Shown here: in pieces, positions 1 to 5,481 of the stretch
How positions within the stretch are numbered: the first letter of the stretch is position 1
Layout: each line of letters opens with the position of its first letter
DNA from: Prolixibacteraceae bacterium
GTDB lineage: Bacteria > Bacteroidota > Bacteroidia > Bacteroidales > Prolixibacteraceae
DNA length: 6,449 bases
Reading direction: 5' to 3'
NCBI GenBank assembly: GCA_027858145.1
Contig: JAQIDF010000187.1
Coordinates: 1 to 6,449, forward strand
Notes under the pieces: model-generated
The model's input: the letters and a program-made list of their open reading frames with translations, nothing else
Told to the model about the DNA's origin: nothing
Databases searched by the model: none
Program-made: the position numbers and the translations under genes

Positions 1-87
1 ATTTTGAACTTGCCACAGTAATTGAGAGAGCGTGAATAAAGGTAAAATCAAATTGCTGTTTAGTGCAAATAACGTCCGGTTCAAAAT
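1..87. repeat. 9-bp inverted repeat pair at the left edge
   Basis: ATTTTGAAC at 1-9 is the exact reverse complement of GTTCAAAAT at 79-87, enclosing 69 bases. The match begins at the first base of the window, so the arms may extend further left. It could be chance in A/T-rich DNA or the arms of a small repeat element. No function is visible. Confidence 0.3.
3..35 (+). other. Possible C-terminal tail of an upstream gene (unproven)
   Basis: One plus-strand frame is open from the window edge and reads FELATVIERA before a TGA stop at 33-35. It could be the last residues of a gene that begins to the left of the window. Ten codons are far too few to judge, so this is noted only because it is the only edge-spanning frame open for any distance at the left end. 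No function can be assigned. Confidence 0.12.
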
Positions 88-117
88 ATTTCTTACCTGC
101 TTAGCCTGACTTTACTT

Positions 118-158
118 CCCGGAGAGCGGGCGGAGCTTATTTTTGACTAGATTTTTTT
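118..158 (+). terminator. Weak candidate terminator (short GC stem, T-rich downstream)
   Basis: CCCG at 118-121 can pair with CGGG at 127-130 around a GAGAG loop. Two T-rich stretches follow, around 139-144 and 152-159. This is the general form of an intrinsic terminator for plus-strand transcription arriving from the left. The stem is only four pairs and the T-run does not follow it directly, so the call is weak. Confidence 0.2.
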
Positions 159-160
159 TC

Positions 161-192
161 CTGAGTTTTTTGTATCATGACAAAAAAGTCAG
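161..192. repeat. Near-perfect inverted repeat with A/T arms
   Basis: CTGAGTTTTTTGT (161-173) and ACAAAAAAGTCAG (180-192) are reverse complements at 12 of 13 positions around the six-base spacer ATCATG. The arms hold opposed T6 and A6 runs, so a transcript of either strand could fold here. A GC hairpin lies only about ten bases to the right. It may be a bidirectional transcription stop or part of a dispersed palindromic element. No flanking gene reads directly into it. Confidence 0.5.
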
Positions 193-201
193 TGGGGTTT
201 A

Positions 202-214
202 GGGGCAAAGCCCC
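202..214. repeat. Small GC hairpin GGGGC-AAA-GCCCC
   Basis: Five G/C pairs (202-206 with 210-214) close a three-base AAA loop. This is unusually G/C-rich for the A/T-rich surroundings. It follows a GGGGTTTA stretch at 194-201, and TTTAGGGG (198-205) occurs again at 351-358. Similar short GGGGC/GCCCC hairpins occur in intergenic repeats of many bacteria, so it is probably a repeat remnant and not a gene-specific signal. Confidence 0.45.
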
Positions 215-363
215 CATATACAGTAAAGCTGAGATGTACAGAAACAGCATAAAATGAATATTGAGGAAAATTATTTATATATATATTCGTTTGATGTTTA
301 GAAATACAAGTACATGTAAGAACGATTTTTGGTTTAAAAGTAATTGTCGTTTTAGGGGTGTCC
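215..363. other. A/T-rich intergenic DNA with no supported gene
   Basis: This stretch lies between the GC hairpin and the tandem repeat. It includes a TA-alternating run near 271-285 and a short TACATGTA palindrome near 310. The only open frame across it is a minus-strand 64-codon one, whose translation looks random and crosses the repeats. No RNA gene, promoter pair or conserved protein was recognised. Confidence 0.5.
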
Positions 364-395
364 CAATGCGGAAAACAGGTCAATGCTGAAAACAG
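364..395. repeat. Imperfect 17-nt-period tandem direct repeat
   Basis: CAATGCGGAAAACAG (364-378) is followed by CAATGCTGAAAACAG (381-395). The copies match at 14 of 15 bases, are separated by two bases and so have a period of 17. It may be a local duplication or two copies of a protein-binding half-site. It lies just left of the large palindromic repeat and at least 150 bases beyond the end of the carboxylase operon. Confidence 0.55.
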
Positions 396-409
396 TGAAA
401 CTTATAAAT

Positions 410-498
410 GCCACGAATACACGAATTTAAATTCGTGATTAGTGTAGTCAATAATTATTTATTCATCAGTTTATTCGTGAATTCGTGGCGGACTGATG
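410..498. repeat. CCACGAAT-type palindromic intergenic repeat
   Basis: GCCACGAATACACGAAT (410-426) and ATTCGTGAATTCGTGGC (473-489) are reverse complements at 16 of 17 positions. Between them lies a perfect 18-base palindrome, CACGAATTTAAATTCGTG (420-437), which reuses part of the left arm. A further pair, CATCAGT (464-470) and ACTGATG (492-498), brackets the right arm. Each arm is itself a doubled ATTCGTG or CACGAAT unit. Several alternative hairpins are therefore possible. From memory, CACGAAT-rich palindromes recur between genes in environmental Bacteroidota, so this is probably a dispersed REP- or MITE-like element. It lies downstream of the carboxylase operon and could also stop its transcription, with ATTTATAAGTTT following the stem on the minus strand. 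Confidence 0.7.
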
Positions 499-545
499 CT
501 ATTTATTTGATGCCCATTCGATAATAAATATATTTATGAGAGTAA

Positions 546-2084
546 TCACAACGGGATGTTACCATGCTTCTTCGGCGGGGTGTCATCCCGTTTGGTTTGC
601 GCCATATCCAGTGCTGCAATTAGTTTAGACCGGGTTTCTTTTGGATAAATAATTTCATCGAGATAACCCAACTCGGCAGCTTTGTATGGGTTGGCAAAAT
701 TATCGCGGTAGTTTTCAACTTGTTTTTCTTTTGCCGTTTCATCCTTTTCATTTCTGAAAATGATATTTACAGCCCCGGCCGGTCCCATAACTGCAATTTC
801 GGCCGACGGCCAGGCATAATTTACATCGGCACCCAGGTGCTTGCTGGCCATAACATCGTATGCCCCGCCATATGCTTTACGGGTTATCACAGTGATTTTA
901 GGCACAGTGGCTTCGGCATAGGCATAAAGCAACTTCGCACCGTGTTTGATAATACCCCCATACTCCTGTGTGGTGCCCGGCAAAAAACCCGGAACATCAA
1001 CAAAAGTAACCAGCGGGATATTGAAGGCGTCGCAAAAGCGCACAAAGCGGGCAGCCTTCAGCGATGAGTTGATATCAAGCACACCGGCCAGACTTTCAGG
1101 CTGGTTGGCAACAATACCAACAGTTTTGCCGTTGAGGCGTGCGTAACCGGTTATGATGTTCCTGGCATAATGTGGCATTACCTCAAAGAAATAATGATCG
1201 TCAGCAACCGTTTCAATAATGTGGTGCATGTCGTAAGGCTTGTTCGGGTCTGCCGGTATAAATTCCTGAAGATCATCGTCAACCCTGTTGGCCGGGTCGG
1301 AGGTATGCTTCACCGGTGCTTCGTCCATATTGTTTGATGGCAAAAATCCAAGCAACTCACGTATCATTATAAGGGTTTGTTCGTCGTTATTGCCCATGAA
1401 GTGCGCTACACCGCTTTTTGAATTGTGAGTGTTAGCACCACCCAGTTCATCTTTTGTAACTTCTTCGTGGGTTACGGTTTTAATCACATCGGGGCCGGTT
1501 ACAAACATATAGCTTGAGTTTTTCACCATAAAAATAAAATCGGTAATAGCCGGCGAATAAACAGCACCACCGGCGCAAGGTCCCATAATGGCCGATATTT
1601 GCGGAATAACACCCGATGCTTTTACGTTAAGCTGAAAAATGTCGCCATAACCGGCAAGGCTCGATACGCCTTCCTGTATGCGGGCACCTCCCGAGTCGTT
1701 CAACCCCACGATGGGGGCACCCATTTTCAGTGCCTGTTTCATTACCTTTATAATTTTATCGGCATTGCTTCGGCTGAGCGATCCGCCAAACACCGTAAAG
1801 TCCTGTGCGAATGCAAATACCAGTCTTCCGTTAACCTTTCCGTATCCGGCCACCACACCATCGCCTGGTATTTTGTTTTCTTCCATGCCAAAATTGGTGC
1901 ACCGGTGGGTAACCATGCGGTCGAACTCGTTAAACGTACCGGGGTCAAAAAACAAATCAATGCGCTGACGTGCCGTTAGTCTGCCCGTAGCTTCGTATTT
2001 CTTAATTCGTTCGGGGCCTCCACCTGCAAGTGCCTCGGCTTTTTTATGCTCAAATATTTCGTATTTTTCTTTTGTGCTTTGCAT
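546..2084 (-). CDS. pccB: Acyl-CoA carboxylase carboxyltransferase subunit, propionyl-CoA type (PCC beta)
   Basis: This cytoplasmic enzyme moves the carboxyl group from carboxybiotin to an acyl-CoA. The 512 residues cover the whole family: an N-terminal crotonase-like lobe and a C-terminal lobe, ending in KKHGNIPL as intact PCC beta subunits do. The two oxyanion-hole loops are visible: GPCAGGAVYSPA at 168-179 and KAYGGAYDVM at 403-412. Asp410 corresponds to Asp422 of Streptomyces PccB, which favours propionyl-CoA; acetyl-CoA enzymes carry Ile there. The product would then be methylmalonyl-CoA. Its ATG overlaps the carrier stop by one base (TAATG), which suggests translational coupling, and there is no Shine-Dalgarno sequence. 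Methylmalonyl-CoA decarboxylase alpha (mmdA) is the closest alternative by homology, but an adjacent biotin carboxylase and the absence of a membrane decarboxylase subunit in view favour the ATP-dependent carboxylase. Confidence 0.92.
   Translation of the reverse strand: MQSTKEKYEIFEHKKAEALAGGGPERIKKYEATGRLTARQRIDLFFDPGTFNEFDRMVTHRCTNFGMEENKIPGDGVVAGYGKVNGRLVFAFAQDFTVFGGSLSRSNADKIIKVMKQALKMGAPIVGLNDSGGARIQEGVSSLAGYGDIFQLNVKASGVIPQISAIMGPCAGGAVYSPAITDFIFMVKNSSYMFVTGPDVIKTVTHEEVTKDELGGANTHNSKSGVAHFMGNNDEQTLIMIRELLGFLPSNNMDEAPVKHTSDPANRVDDDLQEFIPADPNKPYDMHHIIETVADDHYFFEVMPHYARNIITGYARLNGKTVGIVANQPESLAGVLDINSSLKAARFVRFCDAFNIPLVTFVDVPGFLPGTTQEYGGIIKHGAKLLYAYAEATVPKITVITRKAYGGAYDVMASKHLGADVNYAWPSAEIAVMGPAGAVNIIFRNEKDETAKEKQVENYRDNFANPYKAAELGYLDEIIYPKETRSKLIAALDMAQTKRDDTPPKKHGNIPL
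550..592. repeat. 9-bp inverted repeat inside the 3' end of the carboxyltransferase gene
   Basis: AACGGGATG (550-558) and CATCCCGTT (584-592) are exact reverse complements around 25 bases. The stem lies within the last codons of the carboxyltransferase gene and ends just before its stop. On the minus strand it is followed by GTGATTACTC and not a T-run, so it is not a standard intrinsic terminator. It could stabilise the 3' end of the operon mRNA. Confidence 0.4.
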
Positions 2085-2605
2085 TATTTATCGTTTTTTG
2101 GTTCTACTTCAATTAATGGTTCGCCACCGTTTATGTTATCGCCTTGGCTCACATTTATTCGATGGATAATACCATCGACCGGACTTTTATACTCGCTTTC
2201 CATTTTCATGGCAGAAACAACGATGAGTGTTTGCCCTTTTTTTACTTCCTGTTGTTTTTCAACATCAATACGCACTATTTTTCCGGGCATGGGCGACGAA
2301 ATTACTGCTTCATCAATGCCGGGGCCGTCTTTGGCAGCCTCCAGGTAGCGGGTGCGGTCGTCAATAATTTCAACCGCGAAATCGTTGCTACGTGTGTGTA
2401 CCTCGTACTTGTGCCCTGTTTTATTGCATGAAAGTTCAACATCAACCGACCTCCCATTGAAAATAGTTGAGTAGGCAATATCGTTGATTTTTGAAATATC
2501 AACCTCGTATTGCTTGCCGTCAACTTCAACGTTATAAATGGTGTCTTTTTTGTCAATCAGCTTAACATCAGCTTTTCTGTTTTGTGTTTTTACTTCAAGT
2601 GGCAT
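2084..2605 (-). CDS. Biotin carboxyl carrier protein with N-terminal BT-like beta-barrel region
   Basis: This 173-residue subunit carries biotin between the carboxylase and carboxyltransferase sites. The C-terminal third (about 101-168) is a biotinyl domain. It opens with SSPMPGKI and contains SAMKM at 131-135, so Lys134 (codon 2204-2206) is the predicted biotinylation site. Ser replaces the Glu of the common EAMKM form, but SAMKM is also usual in pyruvate carboxylase, so this is not a defect. Residues 14-90 (YNVEVDGKQYEV ... HKYEVHTRSNDF) are beta-rich and resemble the barrel of the BT domain that joins carrier and carboxylase in one-piece PCC alpha. The gene starts 10 bases after the biotin carboxylase stop and overlaps the next start by one base. 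No Shine-Dalgarno sequence is seen. Confidence 0.92.
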   Translation of the reverse strand: MPLEVKTQNRKADVKLIDKKDTIYNVEVDGKQYEVDISKINDIAYSTIFNGRSVDVELSCNKTGHKYEVHTRSNDFAVEIIDDRTRYLEAAKDGPGIDEAVISSPMPGKIVRIDVEKQQEVKKGQTLIVVSAMKMESEYKSPVDGIIHRINVSQGDNINGGEPLIEVEPKNDK

Positions 2606-2615
2606 AATGAATATT

Positions 2616-4124
2616 TCAGATGCGGTTTATACTTTTTTGTATCGAATAATTCTTCCAACTTGAAACAGTTTTCCTGTTATCTGCTGGGAGTTCCTGCTGG
2701 TTGTTCTTTTCAATGAAATCGATGTACGAAATAATGATTGATAACAGTTCGCAATCCTTGTTGCACTCATCTTCGGTTAGCAGCACATGTTGGTTGTTCT
2801 CTATAAAGTGTGTGTTGTATTCCCCTTTGATAAATGCGGGTGTATTCATGATCCTTTTCAGAAAAGGGATGGATGTTTTAATCCCCGATATTTTGTATTC
2901 GTATAGGGCGCGCTGCATTCGGCTGATGGTCTCCTTGCGGGTTTGCGCCCAAACAATAAGTTTTGAAATCATTGGGTCGTAAAATATTGGAATTTCATAG
3001 CCTTCATATACGTATCCGTCGGTTCGCACACCCAGTCCCAGAGGTTCAGCTATGAATTCAATTTTACCCGGACTGGGCATGAAGTTGTTTGCCGGATCTT
3101 CGGCATAAATGCGGCACTCAATGGCGTGGCCAAACTGGCGCAGCTCTTCTTGTTTGAGTTTTAATACCTGTCCTTCGGCAATAAGAATTTGCTGTTTTAC
3201 CAGATCAACGCCTGTTACGCGCTCAGTAATGGGGTGCTCAACCTGTAATCGGGTATTCATTTCCAGAAAATAGAAGTTGTAACCGCCATCAACCAAAAAT
3301 TCAACAGTGCCGGCACCAACGTAATTTACATATCGGGCAGCTTCTATGGCTTGTTTGCCCATTTCATTGCGCAGGCTTTCGGTAATAAAAGGAGAAGGTG
3401 TTTCTTCAACCACTTTTTGGTGGCGCCTTTGCACTGAGCATTCCCGTTCAAACAGGTGAACCACGTTTCCGTGTTTATCGGCCAACACCTGAAACTCGAT
3501 ATGGTGTGGCGATTCAATATATTTTTCTATGTAAACCGTGTCATCGCCAAAAGCCGTACGAGCTTCCGACTTTGCCATTTTGTAAGCAGCAACAAGGTCA
3601 TGCTCATTTCGTACCAACCGCATGCCTTTACCCCCGCCTCCTGCCGAAGCTTTGATCATTAACGGATACCCTATTTTACGGGCCTTTTCTGCCAGTACAT
3701 CATCGTTGTTAAACCGGGAATCGGTGCCGGGTACTACGTTAACGCCCGCTTCAAGCATTATTTCGCGGGCAGTTACTTTATCGCCCATAGCTTCCATTGA
3801 TTCGGGTGTGGGGCCGATAAAAATAATACCAGCCTCGTTAACCTTTCGGGCAAATCCGGCATTTTCCGACAGAAAGCCATAACCGGGATGAATAGCATCG
3901 GCCCCCGATTGTTTGGCCGTATCAATAATTTTGTCGATGTTGAGGTAACTTTCCGACGAAGGTGAGTCGCCTATGTAGTATGCTTCGTTTGCATACCTGA
4001 CATGCATCGAATTACGGTCGGCAGTAGAATAAACAGCTACGCTGCCGATTCCCATTTCGCGGCACGAACGCATAATTCTGACTGCAATTTCACCTCGGTT
4101 GGCTACCAGAATTTTTTTTATCAT
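2616..4124 (-). CDS. accC: Biotin carboxylase subunit of an acyl-CoA carboxylase (accC / PCC alpha-like)
   Basis: This subunit uses ATP and bicarbonate to carboxylate carrier-bound biotin. Residues 1-446 form a complete ATP-grasp biotin carboxylase that tracks E. coli AccC numbering almost exactly: KKILVANRGEIAVRI at the start, Lys116, Lys158, the glycine loop GGGGKGM (162-168), His208, RRHQK (233-237), Glu275, Glu288, Asn290, and RLQVEHP (292-298) with Arg292, Gln294, Val295 and Glu296, then Arg338. All catalytic and ATP-binding positions are present. The protein runs some 50 residues past the usual AccC end. That tail (KDCELLSIIISYIDFIEKN, then SSW at 488-490) resembles the linker and helix that precede the BT barrel in PCC alpha. 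It is the first gene of the three-gene operon. Its start is the first Met of a canonical N-terminus. No Shine-Dalgarno sequence precedes it, but a hairpin does (4141-4166). Confidence 0.94.
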   Translation of the reverse strand: MIKKILVANRGEIAVRIMRSCREMGIGSVAVYSTADRNSMHVRYANEAYYIGDSPSSESYLNIDKIIDTAKQSGADAIHPGYGFLSENAGFARKVNEAGIIFIGPTPESMEAMGDKVTAREIMLEAGVNVVPGTDSRFNNDDVLAEKARKIGYPLMIKASAGGGGKGMRLVRNEHDLVAAYKMAKSEARTAFGDDTVYIEKYIESPHHIEFQVLADKHGNVVHLFERECSVQRRHQKVVEETPSPFITESLRNEMGKQAIEAARYVNYVGAGTVEFLVDGGYNFYFLEMNTRLQVEHPITERVTGVDLVKQQILIAEGQVLKLKQEELRQFGHAIECRIYAEDPANNFMPSPGKIEFIAEPLGLGVRTDGYVYEGYEIPIFYDPMISKLIVWAQTRKETISRMQRALYEYKISGIKTSIPFLKRIMNTPAFIKGEYNTHFIENNQHVLLTEDECNKDCELLSIIISYIDFIEKNNQQELPADNRKTVSSWKNYSIQKSINRI

Positions 4125-4140
4125 GAGTTTAGATTTTATG

Positions 4141-4166
4141 TTGAGGGAAAAACGAATTTCCCTTAA
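4141..4166 (-). promoter_or_regulatory. Hairpin in the probable leader of the carboxylase operon
   Basis: TTGAGGGAAA (4141-4150) and TTTCCCTTAA (4157-4166) are inverted repeats matching at 9 of 10 positions around a six-base loop. It lies 16 bases upstream of the biotin carboxylase ATG. Any transcript that starts further upstream would carry it in its leader, where it could affect ribosome access. As DNA it has the symmetric form of a repressor operator. It has no T-run and no adjacent gene that it would terminate. It does not resemble a BirA operator that I recognise. Confidence 0.45.
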
Positions 4167-4388
4167 CCGAACTGATTAACGCATAGTGTGTAATAAATGT
4201 TTAGCCTTCAAAATCTTTATCTTTTGGGTTTAATAGTCGATAATTTGAATTTGGTTACTACGATCAGGCGCACATGATTAACGATTTTAAAAAATTATCG
4301 GGGATGACCACAAAACAATATTTCAATACTTGCGAACCGTACTCCGATTATTTTCAGTAGTGTTAATATGCAATGATGCTTAAATTTA
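4167..4388. other. Divergent intergenic region, promoters partly unresolved
   Basis: This A/T-rich stretch must hold the control region of the leftward carboxylase operon and most of that for the rightward methyltransferase gene. CGATAATTT (4238-4246) and AAATTATCG (4292-4300) form an exact 9-bp inverted repeat 45 bases apart. On the minus strand I found no full TAnnTTTG match with a correctly spaced TTTG; the nearest is TAATTTTT at 4297-4290, so the operon promoter is unassigned. No gene or RNA was recognised. Confidence 0.5.
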
Positions 4389-4396
4389 TATATTTG
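4389..4396 (+). promoter_or_regulatory. Bacteroidota-type -7 promoter element before the methyltransferase
   Basis: TATATTTG is an exact match to TAnnTTTG, the -7 consensus of primary-sigma promoters in Bacteroidota. It ends 21 bases before the methyltransferase ATG, which would leave a short leader. The partner -33 TTTG expected about 19 bases upstream is not present (the site reads ATAT), so only half of the promoter is supported. Confidence 0.45.
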
Positions 4397-4417
4397 TAGT
4401 TATGTGAATTTAAAAAA

Positions 4418-5383
4418 ATGAGAATTATTACACCAGAAGATATTAGGGATGTTTATCTGAAAATTGGCCAACGTGGGCACCGGTTCATTTTAAATAAGTT
4501 TTCGTTTCATGGAAAACATCGTACCAAAAGTAGTTTTAATGCTTCCAGTATTGATGGTTCAAACTGGTGGAATATTCCGTTGGTAAAGGAGCGCTGGAAT
4601 TACCTGATTACAGGAGACAAAAATAGTGATTATGAGACGTATGTTTCTGATAAATTCAATGGCAGAAAGGCAATACGTTTTTTGTCTGTTGGTTCGGGCG
4701 TTTGCAGTCACGAACTGAAATTTGCAAAACTAAATCCCGGCTGGAATATCACTTGCATTGATTTTTCTGAAAAATTGTTGCAAAAAGCCTCAAAAATTGC
4801 ACGAGAGCAAGAAATAACTAATATCGATTTTGTTGCAGAAGATATATATGAATATAATTTGCCAGACAAATACTACGATATTATTTTGTTCCATTCTTCT
4901 TTGCATCATTTTAAAAATATCGATGGATTCATCAAGCGATTACATAAATCATTAAGGGAGTCGGGTTGTTTGATTCTGAATGAGTTTGTTGGCTCTAACC
5001 GGCTACAATATCCTAAATGGCAGCGAAAAGAGATTAATCAATGTTTGTCGCTCATCGATAAACCCTACAGAAAGTTATACAAAACCAATTTATACAAAAA
5101 CAGGTATTATGGCTCCGGAATTCTTAGGATGATTCTTGCGGATCCATCGGAGTGCATCGAATCTGAGCAGATTCTTCCGGTTGTTCGTAAGAATTTTAAG
5201 GTGGTTGAAGAAAAGGGATATGGAGGTAATTTATTGATGCCAGTGCTGAAAGATATTTCGCACCACTTCATTGATCTGAATAACCGGAAACGAAAAACGA
5301 TGGAACGGATATTTGAATATGAAGATGATTTCCTTGTTAACAACCAGAGTGATTTCGTGTTTGGTATTTATGAAAAGGTTTGA
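4418..5383 (+). CDS. Class I SAM-dependent methyltransferase, substrate unknown
   Basis: This 321-residue protein has a Rossmann methyltransferase core at about 85-192. Motif I is RFLSVGSGVCSHEL (87-100), where Cys96 stands in place of the third Gly of GxGxG. The acidic ribose-binding residue is Asp115 in ITCIDFS, and EDI (141-143) is motif III. YDIILFHSSLHHF (153-165) is motif IV and SGCLILNEF (182-190) motif V. An N-terminal extension with NWWNIPLVKERWNYLITG (49-66) and a C-terminal DPSECIESEQILPVV (242-256) recall a methyltransferase family often found near polysaccharide and cell-surface genes; that link is from memory. No signal peptide or membrane segment is seen. The start lies in an A-rich tract (TTTAAAAAA before ATG) without Shine-Dalgarno. 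The gene is noticeably more A/T- and Lys/Asn-rich than the carboxylase operon, which could mean recent transfer or relaxed codon use. Confidence 0.85.
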   Translation: MRIITPEDIRDVYLKIGQRGHRFILNKFSFHGKHRTKSSFNASSIDGSNWWNIPLVKERWNYLITGDKNSDYETYVSDKFNGRKAIRFLSVGSGVCSHELKFAKLNPGWNITCIDFSEKLLQKASKIAREQEITNIDFVAEDIYEYNLPDKYYDIILFHSSLHHFKNIDGFIKRLHKSLRESGCLILNEFVGSNRLQYPKWQRKEINQCLSLIDKPYRKLYKTNLYKNRYYGSGILRMILADPSECIESEQILPVVRKNFKVVEEKGYGGNLLMPVLKDISHHFIDLNNRKRKTMERIFEYEDDFLVNNQSDFVFGIYEKV

Positions 5384-5457
5384 TTTATGCATTTGACTGA
5401 AAGATATGAGGAGTTTTGTTCTTGTAATTTTCACTTTTTATAGCGAAATTGAAGCGT

Positions 5458-5465
5458 TAGATTTT
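5458..5465 (+). promoter_or_regulatory. Weak -7-like element before the C45 lipoprotein gene
   Basis: TAGATTTT matches TAnnTTTG at 7 of 8 positions (last base T in place of G) and ends 16 bases before the ATG. TTTT at 5435-5438 lies 19 bases upstream, where TTTG would be expected. Both elements are imperfect and the region is T-rich, so this may be chance. If it is not real, the gene may be co-transcribed with the methyltransferase across the 98-base gap, in which I see no clear terminator. Confidence 0.2.
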
Positions 5466-5481
5466 TTAAAAATATACAACA

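Noticed and set aside
131..135. Ser in SAMKM (carrier residues 131-135) as a defective biotin site
   Set aside because: These numbers are protein residues. Lys134 and both flanking Met are intact, and the SAMKM form is normal in pyruvate carboxylases.
189..383. Minus-strand open frame of 64 codons in the left intergenic region
   Set aside because: Its translation shows no recognisable domain, it crosses the tandem repeat and the GC hairpin, and the end YGGFAPKPH is simply the hairpin region translated.
410..498. CRISPR-like array in the repeated CACGAAT units
   Set aside because: The units are in inverted orientation, only 7-8 bases long, and lack regular spacers or nearby cas genes.
550..592. 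Intrinsic terminator of the carboxylase operon at its stop codon
   Set aside because: The stem is exact, but it lies inside the coding sequence and no T-run follows on the minus strand.
720..1979. Several plus-strand open frames of 66-126 codons opposite the carboxyltransferase gene
   Set aside because: They are antisense shadows of a strongly conserved coding region; none has a recognisable domain or a start context of its own.
2606..2618. A recent frameshift separating biotin carboxylase and carrier
   Set aside because: Both chains have proper ends, the carrier has its own ATG, and the separate-subunit layout is familiar in Bacteroidota, so ancient fission is more likely than a fresh mutation or sequencing error.
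2616..4124. Pyruvate carboxylase or oxaloacetate decarboxylase subunit
   Set aside because: The partner carboxyltransferase is of the acyl-CoA (crotonase-like) type, not the TIM-barrel pyruvate/oxaloacetate type, and no membrane decarboxylase subunit is present.
5425..5432. TAATTTTC as a -7 element for the C45 gene
   Set aside because: It misses the final G and no TTTG occurs at a suitable distance upstream; the nearest are 6 and 29 bases away.
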